DNA from: Lewinellaceae bacterium
GTDB lineage: Bacteria; Bacteroidota; Bacteroidia; Chitinophagales; Saprospiraceae
Assembly: GCA_020636315.1 (NCBI GenBank)
Contig: JACJYA010000002.1
Span: 310,001-374,000, forward strand
Reading direction: 5' to 3'
Length of the DNA stretch: 64,000 nucleotides
This document shows positions 18,171-27,294 of this stretch, in pieces. The first letter of the stretch is position 1. The number at the start of each line of letters is the position of its first letter. The notes under the pieces were generated by a model. That model was not told the origin of the DNA and did no database searches. It worked only from the letters and a program-made list of their open reading frames with translations. The translations under genes and the position numbers were made by a program.

Positions 18171-18394
18171 CATGAGTCATCCCGAATTTTATTTCAGGCC
18201 TTCAGCCTGGTATTCAGGCTTATTATCCTCCCCGGGCGAGGCCCGGGGCATCAATGTAACAGCCTTTCAGGCTGAAAGCCTGACAAATTGGAGCTTGGGG
18301 CACCGCCCCAAGTCCTGGAGGAGCAGATAATTCAGGCTGAAGGCCTGAAATAATATCCCAGAGAATATCATTTTGAAATTTGGGATGACGCATG
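18171..18394. repeat. MITE-like 224-bp palindromic element with nested hairpins
   Basis: Ends are inverted repeats matching at 17 of 19 bases (CATGAGTCATCCCGAATTT at 18171-18189; complement at 18376-18394). Inside is a second, perfect 19-bp inverted repeat (ATTTCAGGCCTTCAGCCTG at 18191-18209; complement at 18333-18351). Within that are two perfect 8-bp hairpins, 18230-18248 (CCCCGGGC-GAG) and 18294-18312 (CTTGGGGC-ACC). It carries no ORF. It occupies most of the susD-GH110 gap. The structure fits a non-autonomous mobile element or a REP-like cluster. Confidence 0.8.
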
Positions 18395-18462
18395 TTTACT
18401 CAGGCACTAATATTAAGGATCATCAAGTTCTGTTTATTAGAAAAAGATGTTAAGCGATAAAA

Positions 18463-20319
18463 ATGTCTAGACTAAAGATAGCGGCCTACCTTCCACTCAT
18501 ACTTTTTTTTAGTTGTAAACAAGTAAAAAATGATGATGTAATTTATGTAAGGGCCTCACAGGCAGAAGATTTTTCTGTGTTCATACAAGGCCTGTTGATG
18601 GGACGTGAAGGCGGGAAGGTCCAAATGGAGTTCGAAAAGGGGACGTATCATTTCTACCCGGAACAGGCAGTGGAGAAATACATGGAAATTTCCAATAATG
18701 ACAATGGTGATAAAAAATTAGCCTTTCCATTGTTCGATTATTCTAAGGTGGAAATTGAAGGGAATGGATCAGATTTTATTTTTCATGGAGGAATTATCCC
18801 CTTTGGCTTATCCGGACTGGAGTGTGCCCACATGAAAAATTTTAATGTATGGTGGGATCAACCATTCACCTTTGAGGGAGAAGTAATTGCGAATGATTCC
18901 GTACAAAGAACATTTACAATTAAAGTCAGTAAAGAAAACCAATATGAAATTATTGACAATGAGCTGTTATTTAAAGGATATGACTGGAAGTTGAAACTTG
19001 GCGAGAATATCGTATATAATAAAGAATTGAAGCGCCCCTATTATTATACAGCCAAATACGAACACAATTGGCATAATTATCCCCTCAAAGCTGAAGAGAC
19101 GTCTGCTGGAGTAGTTCAATTTTCTAACTTCAACGGAGCGGAGATGCCTCCGGCAGGATCTGTATGGGTTGACAAGGGGCCACATGGACAAAACAGGAGG
19201 TATCCGGGATTTAGTATTAAGGATTCAAAAAATGTAGTCCTCGAGAATATTAACGTATATGCCAGTGGCGCCATGGCGTTGATCGCTGAAAAATCAGAAG
19301 ATATTACGCTCAAGAACTTTAATGTCAAGTTACCTGAGGGTTCTTCGAGGATGATCGGCGCCTCTGCGGATGCGACACACTTTGTCAACTGCAAGGGCCT
19401 TATAACACTTCAGGGTTGCCAATTTGAGAACATGCTCGATGACGCCACAAATGTCCATGGCACTTACATGGCCGTTGATGAGATCCTGTCCGGTAAAAAA
19501 ATCAGGTGTAGTTTTATGCATTATCAGCAGAATGGATTTGACTTTGGTTCCAGGGGAGACAAAGTCAGGTTTATATCCAGGACAGATCTGTTACCCGTTC
19601 AAAACAATGTGATTGCCGAGGTTCTGAAGATATCGGATAAGACTTATGAAATAACGTTAATGAATGAATTAGGGCCGGAAGTGACCGTTTTTAGTGCTAT
19701 TGAAAACACGACTTACATGGCCGGCTTAAAAATGGCCAATTGCACTGTAAAACAAAACAGAGCAAGGAGCATTTTGATATCAACACCCCGGAAAGTAGAA
19801 GTCCTGCATAACTATTTTTCTTCAATGATGGCGGGAGTAAGAATTTGTGGTGATGCCAACTATTGGTTTGAATCCGGAGCAGTCCGGGAAGTTGTTATCC
19901 GCGGAAATACCTTCGAAGACCTGGCTATTGGCGGGCACAACCCTCAGGCAATTTTGCAAATAGATCCAATAATTGGTAAAGAGTATAGAAACAACGGTTA
20001 TTTTCACCGCAACATAGTATTTGAAGAAAATACAATTAAAGCTTTCGACCCCCTTATTATCTATGCGCTGAGTGTGGATGGATTGATAATTAGAAACAAT
20101 ACTATTATAAAAACGAATACCTACCATGAGATTTTTTCCGGCCTGTCACAGATTGATATTCAGAATAGCAAGTCGGTTATTATAGAAAACAATGTTTATA
20201 ATGGAAAGGGCCTGGCGCAAATCAGTATTAAAGATTGTGAAGACGTAAGCGTAGGCGATCAGGCAGGCTTTTCAACCAATATCGTCGAAATGCCCAATAA
20301 GTATTTTTATCAGAACTAG
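18463..20319 (+). CDS. Probable alpha-1,3-galactosidase, GH110 (right-handed beta-helix)
   Basis: A 618-residue lipoprotein (lipobox LFFSC, Cys18) made of parallel beta-helix turns (NVVLENINVYASG, DITLKNFNVKLPEG, LITLQGCQFENMLDD, VVIRGNTFEDLAI). Several phrases match my memory of GH110 enzymes, which remove alpha-1,3-linked galactose: AFPLFDYSKVEIEGNGSDFI followed by FHGGIIPF, SADATHFVNCKG and FENMLDDATNVHGTY. Length also fits (about 600). Acidic residues D303, D326 and D327 sit where the family's catalytic acids are expected. The gene follows SusD and is 4 bp before the next enzyme. If not GH110, it would still be a pectate-lyase-fold glycan enzyme. The substrate is inferred to contain terminal alpha-galactose. 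Confidence 0.7.
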   Translation: MSRLKIAAYLPLILFFSCKQVKNDDVIYVRASQAEDFSVFIQGLLMGREGGKVQMEFEKGTYHFYPEQAVEKYMEISNNDNGDKKLAFPLFDYSKVEIEGNGSDFIFHGGIIPFGLSGLECAHMKNFNVWWDQPFTFEGEVIANDSVQRTFTIKVSKENQYEIIDNELLFKGYDWKLKLGENIVYNKELKRPYYYTAKYEHNWHNYPLKAEETSAGVVQFSNFNGAEMPPAGSVWVDKGPHGQNRRYPGFSIKDSKNVVLENINVYASGAMALIAEKSEDITLKNFNVKLPEGSSRMIGASADATHFVNCKGLITLQGCQFENMLDDATNVHGTYMAVDEILSGKKIRCSFMHYQQNGFDFGSRGDKVRFISRTDLLPVQNNVIAEVLKISDKTYEITLMNELGPEVTVFSAIENTTYMAGLKMANCTVKQNRARSILISTPRKVEVLHNYFSSMMAGVRICGDANYWFESGAVREVVIRGNTFEDLAIGGHNPQAILQIDPIIGKEYRNNGYFHRNIVFEENTIKAFDPLIIYALSVDGLIIRNNTIIKTNTYHEIFSGLSQIDIQNSKSVIIENNVYNGKGLAQISIKDCEDVSVGDQAGFSTNIVEMPNKYFYQN

Positions 20320-20323
20320 TGAA

Positions 20324-22177
20324 ATGAAGAAAACATTTTATTCCAGGATCATCATTATACCGCTGCTGGTTCAGATTTTATCGGTGAGCGTTACTCCGGG
20401 CCAGGACTTTACTTATAGCCTTGGGAACAGGGATGCATTGATTAATGAAGCCGCTGTGCCGGTATTCCCATGGTTTCCTGATGGCCATATACCTGTGTTA
20501 GCTGAACCAGACAATGAAAAACACATCATGTACTGGCCGGAGTATGAGAACTATCGCACGCTCGGGGATTTTCCTTTTCCCGAGTATCAGTACACCCTAT
20601 CTCCTCAAGAACCCGTTTTTGGCGGGCGTTTGGGAATTGAAAGGTGGGACAATGGTGGATCCTGGTTAATGTCGGTTTTCAGGCAGGAGGGCGATATCCT
20701 TGTAGGGTTTTATCATGCAGAGGACCACTGGGTGGTAGCTACAAATCCGGAAGGAATCGCATGGAAGTCTATCGCGCGCACTACATCCAACGATAACGGA
20801 GTCAGCTGGGCAGAAGGAGCCCAGATCATTACGTCGTCTGTACCTAGGCCGGAAGATCCAGCCTGGGGTGGAACCGGAGACAATTGTGTTATCTGGGATG
20901 ATGAAAACCAAAGATGGATATGCTATTATCAGGAGCATTGGTTGATGATGGCCGTGTCTTATGATGTGGAGGGAAACCCGGGAACCTGGTTCAAATACTA
21001 CAACGGCGGATTTGATCAACCGGGCCTGGGTGGAGCGAATTCGCCTATACCAGGATTACAATCCGTACCTGGAGGAAATCCATCAGTCCATTACAATTCT
21101 TACCTGGAGAAATTTGTCATGGTATGGCATTCGTGGGTGTCAACCTCAATTTATATTTCTACAAGTACCGATGGCATAGCCTGGGAGCAACCCAGACTAC
21201 TTGAACCTAATTCAGGAACCGGCCGGCGGGCCTGGTACCCAACTATTATTGGCAGCTCTGACACAGAAGCGGGAAAAATTGCCAGGTTGTACTATGCTGA
21301 TATTGCGCCCGGTTTTGCATCCAGAGATTTTGTAAGCAAGGCTCTTGTATTCGACAAGGAAGAGGAATACCAACCTCAGACAGCCTGGCAACACCAGCGA
21401 ATAGGAGCCGTTCCGATCCTTGGCCTAATGGATAGCACAACTGATAATAAGCTTCGGATAGTCTCTTTTGATGGATCAATTGAAAACACAGAGAATATTG
21501 AGTACTATTTTAAGAATAAAGAGGGCTCTTACGTGGTATCAGGTAAATTTCAACTGGATGATTTATATGGTGAAGGATCAGTCGGGCTATCAGTCAGGTC
21601 CGGGCTAAATGATGGTGATGTTATGGCGGCTATTGTACTCAGTGCAGATCGTGTCACATTCCTTTCAAGAGAAACAGCGGGCGATTTGAATTTTAGCGGA
21701 GTAAATTCAATTGAATGGACATCCGACATCGTTTGGTTTCAGATAGAAAAATCATCCGGGGCTTTAACCTGCAGGTACTCTTCAGATGGTGAAGAGTGGG
21801 CAGATATTGGAAGTATTCCATTCGGATTTAGTCATTCTAAACTTGGTTTGTTTGCCACCGGAAATCCGGATACCGGAACAATTGCATACATAGAAAATTT
21901 TGAAGGGCCTGATCTGCCTGCGACTACCCAAGGTTCATTAGAGGATGGAAGTGGAAGTGTGTATTCTAACCCTTCCGGAAACCAGGTATTTATTACAAAT
22001 CCTGAATACTATACGCATTTTTCAATCTACGGCCTTAATGGTAAGATCCAATTATTCGGATCGATTAACGGCAATCAAATAGATGTACAGAAATTGAGGC
22101 CAGGACTGTATGTATTAAGCCTTCATGGACGAAACAATGAACGGACAGTTGTAGAGAAACTTGTAATTATGAGATGA
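20324..22177 (+). CDS. T9SS-exported beta-propeller glycosidase-like protein with LamG/DUF1349-like domain
   Basis: A 617-residue secreted protein. A signal peptide (IIIIPLLVQILSVSVTPGQ) is followed by a five-bladed-propeller-like region (about 30-365) with Asp-box-like phrases (TSNDNGVSW, ISTSTDGIAWEQPRLL) and a WDDENQRWICYYQ blade, recalling GH43/GH32/sialidase folds. Next is a concanavalin-like domain (about 375-525, containing VWFQIEKSSGALTCRYSSDG). The tail (about 545-617, PGLYVLSLHGRNNERTVVEK) is a type A T9SS sorting domain. It overlaps the GH110 transcript with a 4-bp gap, so it is part of the PUL. The exact family and catalytic residues cannot be assigned by eye. Confidence 0.7.
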   Translation: MKKTFYSRIIIIPLLVQILSVSVTPGQDFTYSLGNRDALINEAAVPVFPWFPDGHIPVLAEPDNEKHIMYWPEYENYRTLGDFPFPEYQYTLSPQEPVFGGRLGIERWDNGGSWLMSVFRQEGDILVGFYHAEDHWVVATNPEGIAWKSIARTTSNDNGVSWAEGAQIITSSVPRPEDPAWGGTGDNCVIWDDENQRWICYYQEHWLMMAVSYDVEGNPGTWFKYYNGGFDQPGLGGANSPIPGLQSVPGGNPSVHYNSYLEKFVMVWHSWVSTSIYISTSTDGIAWEQPRLLEPNSGTGRRAWYPTIIGSSDTEAGKIARLYYADIAPGFASRDFVSKALVFDKEEEYQPQTAWQHQRIGAVPILGLMDSTTDNKLRIVSFDGSIENTENIEYYFKNKEGSYVVSGKFQLDDLYGEGSVGLSVRSGLNDGDVMAAIVLSADRVTFLSRETAGDLNFSGVNSIEWTSDIVWFQIEKSSGALTCRYSSDGEEWADIGSIPFGFSHSKLGLFATGNPDTGTIAYIENFEGPDLPATTQGSLEDGSGSVYSNPSGNQVFITNPEYYTHFSIYGLNGKIQLFGSINGNQIDVQKLRPGLYVLSLHGRNNERTVVEKLVIMR

Positions 22178-22307
22178 CCCTATGCCGGATAGGAACATCC
22201 AGTATTGTTTTCGCTTTGGCTTCCGGCACCGGGTGGCCCGTGCTGTGAGACGGTTTAGAACAGCACCTATGCTGCCAAAAGTGATGTAATGCACCTTAAC
22301 GCTCCAC

Positions 22308-23336
22308 TCACTCTCCCAAAAAACCCCTAACCAAACGGACATACTGCTCCGGCTGCTCCTCCCATATACTGTGCCCGGCTCCCGGAATCACTTCCAGCCT
22401 TGAATTGGGGAATAATTCCAGGTACTCCTGCGCAAAACCCCATTTCTGGTTGTCACACTGCCCCCGCAGGACCAGAACCGGCGTGTTGCACGCTTTCAGA
22501 CCCGCTCTCCGATCCTCCACAGTATCGAAACTTTTTACCGTCATGAGGTGCGCGTAATACCCCCCTCCGCCTTCCGATTCTCTCACCAAAGCCGTATCAC
22601 AAAGAGTTGATTTTTTGAGCTCATTGTTCAGATAGGTGAAAAAATGATCCGCTTCCCGGTCAGAAGCCAGCTTTTTGCCGAAAGCATAAGCCACAAACCT
22701 CATGAACCTGCTCCTGATGTTGTTGGCTTTCCAATTCCCTTCCCGGTTGGAAACTGCGGGCTCCCTCAGATTCAGGCTATCCGGCGGCCTGATTTTTGCC
22801 AGGGCCGGCCGTATGGGCAATATCGGCCCCGGCCCGGTAACGATGGCCTTAGCCACTCGCTCACAGTTGTCGGCGAGGTAGGAGGACAACAGCATCGCCC
22901 CCCAGGATTGCCCGATCAGGGCCACTTTTTCACTACCGATCTTCTGTACGATCGCTTCCAGGTCCTTCTTGTGGCGTACTACGGTATATTTACCGATATC
23001 TTCCAGGCGGCCGGAATGCCCGCTGCCTACCTGGTCATAGAGATAAACATCATACCCATCCTCTGCCAAAGGTTTCAGCATCTCGATGTGCTGATCCGTG
23101 ATCCACCCGCCCGGGCCACCGTGCAGATAGATGATGGGCGTTTTTCTCTTATCGTTTTTTCCCGGGAGCAGGGTATATCCTATCCTCGAACCGGTTGGTA
23201 GGTCCCAATATTGAGTCCCTGCCCTTTCACGGAATTCCGGCACATCGTAATCCCGGGGATATAGAATGAGTAAAAGAAAGAAAAGTACCCCCAGTCCAAT
23301 TGCGAGCCCGATAAATTTGAAAATATTTCTGTTCAT
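22308..23336 (-). CDS. Alpha/beta hydrolase, proline iminopeptidase-like (S33)
   Basis: A 342-residue membrane-anchored hydrolase. A single N-terminal membrane segment (IGLAIGLGVLFFLLLILY) precedes an alpha/beta hydrolase domain with the oxyanion motif HGGPGG, the nucleophile S144 in GQSWG, the acid in LVLRGQCDNQ and the histidine in GAGHSIWEEQP. HGGPGG plus GQSWG is the S33 prolyl aminopeptidase pattern, but many members are esterases or lipases, so the substrate is open. It is convergent with the PUL and read divergently from nothing nearby; purL ends 90 bp upstream on the same strand. Confidence 0.85.
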   Translation of the reverse strand: MNRNIFKFIGLAIGLGVLFFLLLILYPRDYDVPEFRERAGTQYWDLPTGSRIGYTLLPGKNDKRKTPIIYLHGGPGGWITDQHIEMLKPLAEDGYDVYLYDQVGSGHSGRLEDIGKYTVVRHKKDLEAIVQKIGSEKVALIGQSWGAMLLSSYLADNCERVAKAIVTGPGPILPIRPALAKIRPPDSLNLREPAVSNREGNWKANNIRSRFMRFVAYAFGKKLASDREADHFFTYLNNELKKSTLCDTALVRESEGGGGYYAHLMTVKSFDTVEDRRAGLKACNTPVLVLRGQCDNQKWGFAQEYLELFPNSRLEVIPGAGHSIWEEQPEQYVRLVRGFLGE

Positions 23337-23375
23337 AAAATGGATATGGTCCGGCTTCCGTTAATAGAGGAGCAA

Positions 23376-23430
23376 CACACCCCCTCCCCCCTTGTCTCCC
23401 CCTCACCCCCTCTCCTTCTCACCCTCTCAT
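23376..23430 (-). repeat. Purine-rich tract beginning at the purL stop codon
   Basis: On the coding strand the last codons of purL and the following bases read as GAGACAAG and GAGGGTGAGAAGGAGAGG-like units. It fills most of the 90-bp gap to the hydrolase gene. It resembles the tracts at 2884-2960 and 39880-39945. Confidence 0.65.
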
Positions 23431-26400
23431 CTTGTCTCCAGCCACTTGCGCGCATTCACGAACGCCTCGATCCAGGGAGAGATCTCATCCGCCCTGTCCT
23501 TGGGATAATGGGCCCAGTTCCAGGGGAAGATGGAGCGTTCGATATGAGGCATGAGCACGAGGTGGCGGCCGTCGTCACTGGCCATCATAGCGGTGTTGTA
23601 ATCGCTGCCGTTGGGGTTGGCCGGATAGCCCTCGTAGCCGTATTTGGCAACGAGGTTGTACTGATCTTCGGGCAGGGGCAGTTCGAATTTGCCCTCTCCG
23701 TGAGAGATCCATACACCCAGCCTACAGCCGCTCAGGCTGGAAAGCATCACGGAGTTATTCTCTTGCACCTCCACCGAAGTGAATCCGCTTTCGTGCTTGT
23801 GCGAATCGTTGAAACCCATTTTTGCCTTTTGTTCATGGCCGGGATTGATGAGCCCCAGTTCGATGAACAACTGGCACCCATTGCAGATGCCAACGGATAG
23901 AACGTCTTCCCGGGCGAAGAAATTCTCCAGAGCGGCGCGCGCCTTCTCATTGTAGAGAAAAGCGCCTGCCCAGCCCTTGGCCGACCCCAGCACGTCGGAG
24001 TTGGAAAACCCGCCGACCGCCCCGAGGAACCGGATGTCTTCCAGCGTCTCCCTGCCGGTCATCAGGTCGGTCATGTGCACGTCCCGAACGTCGAAACCGG
24101 CCAGGTACATGGCGTGGGCCAGCTCCCGTTCGGAATTGCTGCCCTTTTCCCGCAGGATGGCGGCTTTGGGGCGGTTCGCCGAGGGGCCAGGGACGGGCAT
24201 CTTACCGGAAAAGCCTTCCGGGAAGCGGTACTGCAACGGCTGATGTTTGTAATTGCGGTAGCGCTCATCGGCCAATTGGTTGGCCGTCTGTTTGCGGTCG
24301 AGCAGCCAGGAGGTTTCGTACCAGGCGTCGCGCAGATCAGCAACGTGGAAATTGTAGGATTCCGAACCATTCCGGACACTCAGAGTATCTCCTTCCACCA
24401 CCCGCCCGATGACATGGCAAGTTATGGGCAATTCCTCCAGTTCGGCTACAACAGCCTCGTCTCTTACCTGAAAAACCAACCCGCAGTTTTCCGCAAACAG
24501 CAGTTTGGTGGTGTCGCTTTCGCCAAGTGCGCTAAGGTTTACCTCTGCCCCCAGGCCATTGTCGGCAAAACACATTTCCAGGAGCGTAGTGATCAGCCCT
24601 CCCGCTGATACGTCGTGCCCCGCCAGTATCCTGCCTTCTTTTATCAACTGCTGCATCGCGTTGAAGGTGGCGGCAAATTTGTCAGCATCAAGAATGTCAG
24701 GCGCTTCGGCGCCCACCTTGTTGCGCACCTGGGCGAAAGAAGACCCTCCCAGCCTGAAATCGTCCATCGACAGGTTGAGGTAGCAGATGGGGCCGCCGTC
24801 CTTTTGGAAAACAGGCTCCACGACCCCCCGGATGTTGTCGCAAACGCCGACGGTGGAGATGATCACGGTGCCCGGAGCCAGCACTTCGTCGTCGGGGTAT
24901 TTCTGTTTCATCGACAGGCTGTCTTTACCGGTGGGGATGTTGACGCCAAGAGCGATGCAGAAGTCGGAAGCGGCTTTTACGGCCTGATAAAGGCGGGCGT
25001 CCTCCCCTTCGTTGCGGCAGGGCCACATCCAGTTGGCGGACAGGGAGACGGAGCGGAGGCCATTTTCCAGAGGAGCCCAGATGAGGTTGGCCAGCGCCTC
25101 GGCCACTGCATTGCGGGAGCCGGCTGCGGGATCAACCAGCCCGTTCGCCGGGGCGTGGCCGATGGAGGTGGCCACACCGTAATCCGTATCGAAGCCCAGG
25201 GCCATCACGCCGCAGTCGTTGAGCGGGAGTTGGAGAGGGCCGGCGCACTGCTGCTTGGCCACCTGTCCGCCCACGCAGCGATCGACCTTGTTGGTCAGCC
25301 AGTCCTTACAGGCGACGGCCTCCAGCCGGAGCACCTGCTCGAGGTATTCCTGTATCTTTCCCGGCTCGTAGTCCACCTCTGCGTACTGGCGAACGAGGGA
25401 CTTATCGGCCATAATGGTTTTTGGAGAGCTGCCGAACATATCGTCCAGGGCCATATCCATGGGTTTCTCGCCGGTGCTACCCGACTGGAAAACGAAGCGC
25501 CCGTCGCCGGACACATCGCCCACCACGTACATGGGAGAACGCTCTCTTTCTGCAATTTTCTTCAGGGTTTCCAGGTTTTCCGGGGAGATGATGAGCCCCA
25601 TGCGTTCCTGAGATTCGTTGCCGATGATTTCTTTCATGGAGAGGGTGGGGTCGCCGATGGGCAGTTGGTCCAGGTCGATCCGGCCGCCGGTAGCTTCCAC
25701 CAGTTCGGAAAAGCAGTTGAGGTGGCCGCCGGCGCCGTGATCGTGGATAGCCACAATGGGGTTTTCGCTGCTTTCCACCAGGGCGCGGATGGTGTTGGCC
25801 ACCCGCTTTTGCATCTCCGGGTTGGAGCGCTGCACCGCATTGAGTTCGATGCCGGAATGGTACTCGCCGGTGTCGGCGGAGGAGACTGCTGCGCCTCCCA
25901 TACCGATGCGGTAGTTGTCGCCTCCCAGCAGCACGATCTTATCGCCGGGCCGGGGTTCGCCTTTCAGGGCCTGGGCCTCCTTGCCGGAGCCGACGCCGCC
26001 GGCCAGCATGATGACCTTGTCGAAACCGAGCTTGCGGGCGTGTTCCTGGTGTTCAAAAGTGAGCAGGGAACCGGAGATGAGCGGCTGGCCGAACTTGTTG
26101 CCGAAATCTGAAGCCCCGTTGGAGGCCTTGATCAGAATGTCCATAGGGGTTTGATAAAGCCATGGGCGCTCGGCCATGGCCTTTTCCCAGGGGCGGTTGT
26201 CGTGCAGGCGGGAGTAGGAAGTCATATAGACCGCCGTGCCGGCCAGGGGCAATGACCCCTTACCGCCGGCCATGCGGTCGCGGATCTCCCCTCCGGAACC
26301 GGTTGCGGCGCCATTGAAAGGTTCGACCGTAGTGGGGAAATTGTGCGTTTCGGCTTTCAGGGAGACCACCGAATCAAACTCCCTTTTCTCATAGTAATCG

Positions 26401-27089
26401 GGATGATCGGCCGTTCTGGGGGCAAATTGCCGGATGCGCGGCCCTTTCAGAAAGGCAACGTTATCTTTATAGGCCGAAACGATGTAGTTGGGATGGGCTT
26501 TAGAGGTTTTTTTTATGAGCCCGAACAAGGAACCGGGCTGCTCTTCACCGTCGATGATGAAGGCGCCGTTAAAGATCTTGTGCCGGCAGTGTTCGCTGTT
26601 GATCTGTGAAAAGCCGAACACTTCCGAGTCGGTAAGCTTTCGGCCGATGCGTTGCGCCACCGCCTCCAGGTATTCGACCTCCTCCCCGCTCAGGGCCAGC
26701 CCTTCGGCCTGGTTATAGGCGGCGATGTCTTCCACTTCGCGGACCGGTTCCGGCTCAATATCGATGGTAAAAATGTCCTGGCGAAGGCCGTCGTACTTCT
26801 GAGACAGCATAGGGTCATAACCACCGTCGGCAGCTTTCATTGGGGTAAACTGCTCGATGCGGCGAATGCCCGTGATGCCCATATTCTGGGTGATCTCTAC
26901 GGCATTGGTGCTCCAGGGGGTAACCATGGCGGCACGAGGCCCAATGAACAGCCCTTCGGCCCGCCCGGCCTCGATCTGTGGCCGGCCGCCAAAGAGCCAG
27001 GATAATTTGGGAATGTCTTCGCCGGCGAGTGGGGTGTCGGCCTGTACAGCAAAAATGGTGTCGGATGGGCTTCCAAAAAAGAGGATCAT
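23427..27089 (-). CDS. purL: Phosphoribosylformylglycinamidine synthase, single-chain type
   Basis: A 1220-residue cytoplasmic enzyme for step four of purine synthesis: FGAR plus ATP and glutamine give FGAM. It is the large single-chain form with an N-terminal domain, linker, two AIR-synthase-like halves and a C-terminal class I glutaminase. Visible motifs are FSQINSEHCRHKIFNG, KAETHNFPTTVEPFNGAATG, IHDHGAGGHLNCFSE, and the second-half phrases GKDSLSMKQKY and VSAGGLITTLLEMCFADNG. The glutaminase carries C1069 in GICNGCQLFIELG, and the HIERS region supplies the His and Glu. Length is normal for this type. The stop codon lies inside the start of a GA-rich tract. No other purine gene is adjacent. 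Confidence 0.97.
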   Translation of the reverse strand: MILFFGSPSDTIFAVQADTPLAGEDIPKLSWLFGGRPQIEAGRAEGLFIGPRAAMVTPWSTNAVEITQNMGITGIRRIEQFTPMKAADGGYDPMLSQKYDGLRQDIFTIDIEPEPVREVEDIAAYNQAEGLALSGEEVEYLEAVAQRIGRKLTDSEVFGFSQINSEHCRHKIFNGAFIIDGEEQPGSLFGLIKKTSKAHPNYIVSAYKDNVAFLKGPRIRQFAPRTADHPDYYEKREFDSVVSLKAETHNFPTTVEPFNGAATGSGGEIRDRMAGGKGSLPLAGTAVYMTSYSRLHDNRPWEKAMAERPWLYQTPMDILIKASNGASDFGNKFGQPLISGSLLTFEHQEHARKLGFDKVIMLAGGVGSGKEAQALKGEPRPGDKIVLLGGDNYRIGMGGAAVSSADTGEYHSGIELNAVQRSNPEMQKRVANTIRALVESSENPIVAIHDHGAGGHLNCFSELVEATGGRIDLDQLPIGDPTLSMKEIIGNESQERMGLIISPENLETLKKIAERERSPMYVVGDVSGDGRFVFQSGSTGEKPMDMALDDMFGSSPKTIMADKSLVRQYAEVDYEPGKIQEYLEQVLRLEAVACKDWLTNKVDRCVGGQVAKQQCAGPLQLPLNDCGVMALGFDTDYGVATSIGHAPANGLVDPAAGSRNAVAEALANLIWAPLENGLRSVSLSANWMWPCRNEGEDARLYQAVKAASDFCIALGVNIPTGKDSLSMKQKYPDDEVLAPGTVIISTVGVCDNIRGVVEPVFQKDGGPICYLNLSMDDFRLGGSSFAQVRNKVGAEAPDILDADKFAATFNAMQQLIKEGRILAGHDVSAGGLITTLLEMCFADNGLGAEVNLSALGESDTTKLLFAENCGLVFQVRDEAVVAELEELPITCHVIGRVVEGDTLSVRNGSESYNFHVADLRDAWYETSWLLDRKQTANQLADERYRNYKHQPLQYRFPEGFSGKMPVPGPSANRPKAAILREKGSNSERELAHAMYLAGFDVRDVHMTDLMTGRETLEDIRFLGAVGGFSNSDVLGSAKGWAGAFLYNEKARAALENFFAREDVLSVGICNGCQLFIELGLINPGHEQKAKMGFNDSHKHESGFTSVEVQENNSVMLSSLSGCRLGVWISHGEGKFELPLPEDQYNLVAKYGYEGYPANPNGSDYNTAMMASDDGRHLVLMPHIERSIFPWNWAHYPKDRADEISPWIEAFVNARKWLETR

Positions 27090-27294
27090 CGGCTAGTGGT
27101 TTGGATTTCCGGCAAAGGTCGGTTGTTCGGGCGGAAAAACCCAGCTGAAACAATAGGAAAATTCAAATATCCCGTTTGGAAGAGCTTATGCAGATCAGAA
27201 GCAAAATTGTCTAATAAGCAATGTGGATTTCAGGTATAGCCTCCATAAGGATTTGTGTCGTCAGGTACAAAATATCGGAAGAAAGGCATCCTGG

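Noticed and set aside
24615..26111. 498-residue plus-strand frame opposite purL
   Set aside because: It lies wholly within purL; the translation is Gly/His/Val-rich shadow sequence without motifs.
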